From NCBI GenBank assembly GCA_029531795.1, contig JAPEIS010000012.1:1302001-1366000 (forward strand): a stretch of DNA of 64,000 bases. The letters run 5' to 3'. This DNA comes from Sclerotinia nivalis. Lineage: Eukaryota > Ascomycota > Leotiomycetes > Helotiales > Sclerotiniaceae. The notes below the pieces were generated by a model that worked only from the letters and a program-made list of their open reading frames with translations, did not search any database and was not told the DNA's origin. Of the stretch, positions 59,093-64,000 are shown piece after piece; positions within the stretch are counted from its first letter, which is position 1, and every line of letters begins with the position of its first letter. A program made the translations under genes and the position numbers.

Positions 59093-60758
59093 CTAAACTC
59101 CCACCCTAACGTCTCCATCAGCTTGTCCATTCTCCAACGTCTTTTCCAATGCATCAAGTTCTTCCTCTTCCTCTTCTTCCTCCTCAGTATCACCTACTTC
59201 CTCACCATCCTCATCCTTAAATCCGCTATCAATGTCCAACTTTCTCAATCGTCTTCTCATCTCATCCCTTTCTCCATTTTGCCATCTAATCAAAGTCGCA
59301 GGCGCATGAACTTTAAATCCATAAATTCGTGGTACGTATCGATCGAAACTTTTCGCTGGGATCATCGCTGGGTAAACCTGGAATAAAATATTATGAAATG
59401 AAGTCCCGAAATATGCGCCATCAATTGCAGAATGTCGAGAGGATTTGGGATTATAGATATCTTCGCAACGAGAGCAGTAAAGTTTAACAGCTTTGACGTT
59501 TGGATTGTCGCTTTGGCCCATGGGAAGAAGTGGATGCGATTTACACATAACTCGAGGGCATTTCCCAAAGTCAGCTTTCTTGTATTTTTCAAGCTGGAAA
59601 AGATTATGATTAGCATAGTCTTACGGTCAAGATGAATCAGGTACTCACCATTTTGGCCAATCCCCTAGTAGTGACAATATAACGAGCATGAACTAAACCA
59701 TATAAATGTCTTGCCGACTTCTCAATAGTCTCTCTCATCTCATCATCACAATCCAAATCAAAGACATCCGTCACTAAATCCAACGCATATTGATAATATT
59801 GAACTTCGGTTTGAAGTCCTGTAAGGTTGAATCGATCGGTGAGATAATCTTCGTCAATTTCGCAAAAGTACTCATTACCGCGAGATGAAATAAACTAAGA
59901 AAAGAAAGTATTAGCAAATATACCCTTCCATGTATGTAAACCGATATGAAATATGGCCAAGAACCCCGTGTTTGTAAGGCAGGCGCGTGGAAAGAGAGCT
60001 GGAATCGTTCTCGAGGATACCGCAATTTGATACAACGCCGCGCTCAAAACTCTCCGGGGCATGGTCAAGTAGCGCTGTTGCGTGAAAGGCACGTTCGGAA
60101 ATCGCTGGTAAAAGATCAAGAAGGCTATCCATTGCTTCGATATTTGTCTTCGAATGGAAACAGCCAAATGATTTGCGTCCTGGAGTCTCAAGACCCTCTA
60201 CTTCCGAAGCTCGACGTTTCTTGCCTCTTTTGCCTCTCTTGCCTTTCTTACCCCGTCTGCGTGACAGAGTTGGCGGAGGACCTGGTGATGGCGTTGATTC
60301 CAGGATTTGACGACCATCCGCATCAAACGGACCAAAGATCATCATGCGTGGTCGAGGAGAGATATTATTTCCAATTTCACAATGATCGGTGAGATAGCAG
60401 TTTGGAAACGAATTCGCAGAAGATCATCTTCGAGAGCCGTGGTTTCCATTCACTTTTATCGAAAGGTTCCTCCATCCCTTCCACATCGATCGATCGATAC
60501 CTTCCCTGACATCATCCGTACCGCAAACCATAGGCCTTTTCGTAGATATCGCAGTCGACAGGAAGGAGCGATTCCTTCATCCATAAAAGCGGAGGAGCGA
60601 TGCGCACAAAATGGCACAAAACCTCAACCCTCAAACCCATCCGTGCCAAACCTCCCAAGAACCAAAATCGCAAATCAAAAGAATAAAAAAGAATAACATA
60701 CCCAATCTCTCCAGTAACTAGTATAATCGCTATCAGTTTCGCTATTAAAATCGTCCAT
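59093..60758 (-). CDS. Casein kinase II regulatory (beta) subunit
   Basis: Exons 60702-60758, 59649-59894 and 59093-59593; 267 aa. CK2-beta dimerises and docks the catalytic subunits of this constitutive Ser/Thr kinase. Exon 1 encodes MDDFNSETDSDYTSYWRDW, exon 2 FISSRGNEYFCEIDEDYLTD and LYGLVHARYIVTTRGLAKM, and exon 3 the zinc-binding dimer interface (GKCPRVMC, LYCSRCEDIYNP), SSRHSAIDGAYFGTSF and RYVPRIYGFKVH. The C-terminus ends in a long acidic run (DTEEEEEEEEELDALEK). Intron 1 is 807 nt, by far the longest here, and contains open frames on the same strand. The paralogue type (Ckb1 or Ckb2 of yeast) is not assigned. Confidence 0.95.
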
Positions 60759-61493
60759 GGTAAAAATCCCTTGGTGATAAAATCGTCGCTGCTGAAAAAA
60801 TGTCGTTCAGGAAATAATAAGTATGGTTCAAAATTACCTATAGCATGCATGTGCTTCTCTCAGCACTTGCCAGGTCAATATTTTGCGAAGGTTGGAAAGG
60901 CTGAATTGTCGTTGTTTCTGCTTTAGTTTACTTGGAGGGGCAGTAAAAGGCGGAAAGAAAGTGTGACGCACGGACTTCTTTCTTCCTCTCAGAATGCGCA
61001 TTGGCTGGAACGAACCCCTTTATCAAAGTTAGAATTCATAGAGCAGAGTATAAACATCTACAATGGAGTTCCTCATAAACGATAAAGTTCTTAGTCATTA
61101 CATCTTGATAGCTAGTGCCTTCCATTTATTATCTTACAGATGAGATGTATTCAAGTGAATATACAGAAACGTTTAATCGATGCCGAAGGGTGGAGGAAAA
61201 GAGTCCATATATATTAGAACTGAATCGGGCAATGGAACTCACATTCGGACATTCGAATAACAGCATCATCTCAAGCTTTGCTCTGTATTAGAACCCTTTT
61301 TAATGCTGGATTGGCTGTTGTGTTTCGCTTCCACCTGAGAGAATCGCTCTCCCACCGTATGGTATCTTATTGGTTTCAACTATGTTTAAGTCTTCATATC
61401 GACGGCCACCTCTCTCTACCCTAGCTCTATTCTCAAAAAAACACCCATCTCGATTTATCAAGTTCTGTTCTATTACCATTCCAATCCCGTTTC
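60759..61493. other. Intergenic region CK2-beta / MFS transporter
   Basis: About 730 bp: upstream region of the CK2 gene and 3' region of the transporter. No other feature. Confidence 0.5.
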
Positions 61494-63595
61494 CTAAATT
61501 TCATTCCCCTTCATCACATTATCTGGCAACCCTATAACGCCCAAAAACGCAACGAACGTCCCCGCCCCAGCCAGGAACAACGGGCCATTGAGGTTTATCG
61601 CCAGTAGTTTCGCCGCGATTAGAGGACTGAAAATAGAGAATAACCTTCCCCAACAACTCGCCATTCCACTAGCTGTCCCTCTTACCGACGCTGGGAAAGC
61701 TTCCGGTGTCCAACCATATAATACCGAGTTGAACATGGATTGAAAGAAATATTCCATGACGCTAAGTCCCACGTTGGCTGCTTCAGTGTTGACTGCCGCA
61801 AAGAGAAAGAATGATGTGGCCATTAATGCAGATGAGAAGATCATGGAAACCCGTCTTCCTACTCGAGGTACTTTTACCATGAGAGCCCCTAAACTTACGC
61901 CTACGATACCAGGCATATATATGATAACAAAGTTGCGGTAAGTTTTAGCGTATCCGACTTTGTGTTCCAAACCTTTTCGAGCCAAAATTATGGGAAGAAA
62001 TGCGCCTTCTGGGTGTTAGTACGTTCTTATGTAACCAAAATGATGAGGGAATATATACCTGCGACGGAAAACCCCCAGTAGTCAAATGCGTATATTAACC
62101 ATACTAAAATGGTAACTCTCGCATCATGCCTTGTTTTGAATAATATTCCAATTCTCTTGATCTCCCTCTTGGTCTTTTGACGTAGACTCAAAGCATTAGG
62201 AATAGCTCTTCCTCGAAGACGATCATCACCAGAAGTAGTCGATGTGGGAGACAGAAGAGCTTCGGTATTATCCAAGGCCCTGAAATCTTCGATGGTAAGG
62301 TTTAAAGGTTTATTGTTCGTTTTTGCAATTTTTTGCAACACCTTCAAAGCTTCTTCGTCCTTGCCTTTGCTAAGAAGATATTTAGGCGACTCCTGGAAAG
62401 TGAAGACCAAGAACCGCATTATGAATATGAACAAAGATATTGCACCCAGAGTGTACAATAGATACCTCCATCCCATATTGTCCTTTTTGGAACAGCATTC
62501 AGCCCCTGGTGTCAAGTCCTTTGCTTTACATGATGGTAGGTCTGTCGCGCAAGAATATTTAGGTATAAATCCGTAAGCTATGCCACTGCAAACTACAACT
62601 CCAATCGGTTGAAAAATCGACAAGAGTGCTAAAAGAAACCGATTTTTCTAGTGATGAGTGTTAAATGCTGCTCTTCAGATAGTGTCGCGCGGGGGCGCAC
62701 CTGTGGAAGGAATTCCAGAGCAATTGTTGTGTCTATGGGAATGTTTCCTCCAATACCAAAACCAGTAAAAGCGACCAGCACAAGAAGACCAGCGTACGAA
62801 CTCGGTATTGCCATGCAAAGCCCAAAGACTGAGGTAATGAAGACAGTGCCATTGAAAGCCCATTTGCGACCTGAAAGATGAAGTTATTGGAGAATGCAAG
62901 ATAATATGGGCTGGGCACTTACCGATCATATCGACCAGAACTCCCCATACTAGAGCTCCTACTGTCAAACCAGCATTGACCACTGTGAATAAACGACCCA
63001 ATTGCGTATCTGAATGAATTGGTTAGCACCGTATTTGGTCGTACAAATCTTCTCTCAACTATTTCAGTGTAACAACTCTTATCTCTGACATAATACGGAG
63101 TACAGAGCCGCTGTCAAGCTCAACTTCATTTTCAAATATCAATTCAATGCCTGGTGTCACATACCATCAATTCCCATCTCTCTCTGCATAACTGGTGAAA
63201 TCAAGCCAAATGCATGCGCCCAGAGTAGATCCAAAAAGTATCCCAAACCACATAATCCCCATATATACCACTGATACCTTCCCATCCCCATCTCATCAAT
63301 CTCTGCCGCAACCAACAGGATTTTCTTATCTTGAATTGACAAGCCATCAGTAACGGAATCGCTGGTCAATGCTTCGGCGTCACTCGATATCTTCGAGGCT
63401 GGGGAAATGCGACCATCGTTTGAATTGTCTGTAGGCTTTCAATTAGTCCAATTTCTCTTGTATGTATTAGTTCAAAATGAATGAAGAAATAGAATGAATC
63501 CAACTTTTACCCGATGGAGATGTAGGGTCCTCAACCTCTATATTCTTTGTCTCATCATGCCCATCCTTCCCCTGTCTCAAGCTCGACGAATTCAT
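61494..63595 (-). CDS. MFS metabolite transporter (sugar/phosphate SVOP-like)
   Basis: Exons 63511-63595, 63165-63428, 62923-63009, 62701-62870, 62059-62647 and 61494-62008; 569 aa, all junctions in frame. A hydrophilic N-terminus of about 80 residues precedes 12 predicted membrane segments. GRYQWYIWGLCGLGYFLDLL, GALVWGVLVDMIGRKWAF (motif A, built across an intron), GFGIGGNIPIDTTIALEFLP and GWRYLLYTLGAISL identify the fungal MFS branch related to SVOP and the phosphate/glycerophosphodiester carriers. The central loop carries a Ser/Thr-rich segment and a basic RQKTKREIKR patch. An upstream in-frame ATG exists at 63709. The substrate cannot be told from sequence. Confidence 0.9.
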
Positions 63596-64000
63596 ACTTA
63601 GCAGCGGAACAATACTTTCTCTCTTCTTCTCATTAGCAGCACATACTAATTCTTTTCCCCTTTTCCTTTTAAAAATGTCTTTCCTGCTCCAAGAAAAATA
63701 AGTGCGCATGGCATATGGGCTATGTATGCGCAAATAAGTTAAGTAAAATGGGTATGGTCAGTTGATTTACCCGGTAGAGAGGTTAAACAAGCCGATGATA
63801 TCAACACCAATATCTGAGTTTGCACTTGCTTAGCGGTAACATTTTAGGTTGGTATTACCCAAGTTGAGTTGGTCAGTCGGTCAGGAACAAAGGCGTGCAA
63901 GCACCCGTCTGGTGGATGGATTGTTGATAGGTAATAAGCTTTAGAGGAAACGTTACTAGGTAGGTATATGTATGATTATCGAGATAATAAGAAAAGAGTG
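63596..64000. other. Window end, no gene seen
   Basis: Upstream region of the minus-strand transporter, with a ctaggtaggta motif near 63956. Nothing else seen before the window ends. Confidence 0.4.

Overview
The window looks like nuclear DNA of a filamentous ascomycete. The genes carry many short spliceosomal introns (mostly 43-90 nt, GTRNGT donors, CTRAY branch points), intergenic DNA is AT-rich and pyrimidine-streaked, and the gene set is fungal: sterol C-8 isomerase, fungal-type tRNA ligase, CBM18 chitin deacetylase, PR-1-like CAP protein, GPI-anchored Ser/Thr protein, DHA2-type efflux pump. A Leotiomycete of the Botrytis/Sclerotinia kind is my guess from general appearance; no marker proves it. 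I rebuilt exon-intron structures by eye, and almost every multi-exon model closes with an uninterrupted reading frame.

Layout. 0-5 kb: GPN1 GTPase facing RNA polymerase subunit Rpb12, then a ubiquitin-like protein whose first coding exon is only the ATG. 5-9 kb: gene-poor, AT-rich DNA with tRNA-Lys(CTT), initiator tRNA-Met and several GC-rich hairpins. 9-24 kb: PI-PLC-like protein, mitochondrial uL10m, TRP4, a 2-hydroxyacid dehydrogenase, ARF1, a p24 cargo receptor and a 14-TM efflux pump. 24-28 kb: an island of three unrecognised minus-strand genes, one a candidate small secreted protein. 29-38 kb: CUS2/HTATSF1, ERG2, NIP30/PSME3IP1, an aldo-keto reductase, a HIT protein and a CAP protein. 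38-41 kb: empty. 41-49 kb: tRNA ligase TRL1, an ankyrin protein, RNase P subunit RPP40 and TRM11, a local concentration of tRNA-maturation genes. 49-64 kb: GPI protein, second aldo-keto reductase, chitin deacetylase, a Lys/Glu/Gly-repeat orphan, a decayed kinase, CK2 regulatory subunit and an MFS metabolite transporter.

Themes. Four enzymes (2-hydroxyacid dehydrogenase, both aldo-keto reductases, tRNA ligase) have an in-frame upstream start that adds a basic, mitochondrial-type leader to a conserved cytosolic-type start, which suggests dual targeting. GPN1/Rpb12 and TRL1/RPP40/TRM11 are neighbours with related jobs. No transposon ORF, CRISPR array or viral gene was seen.
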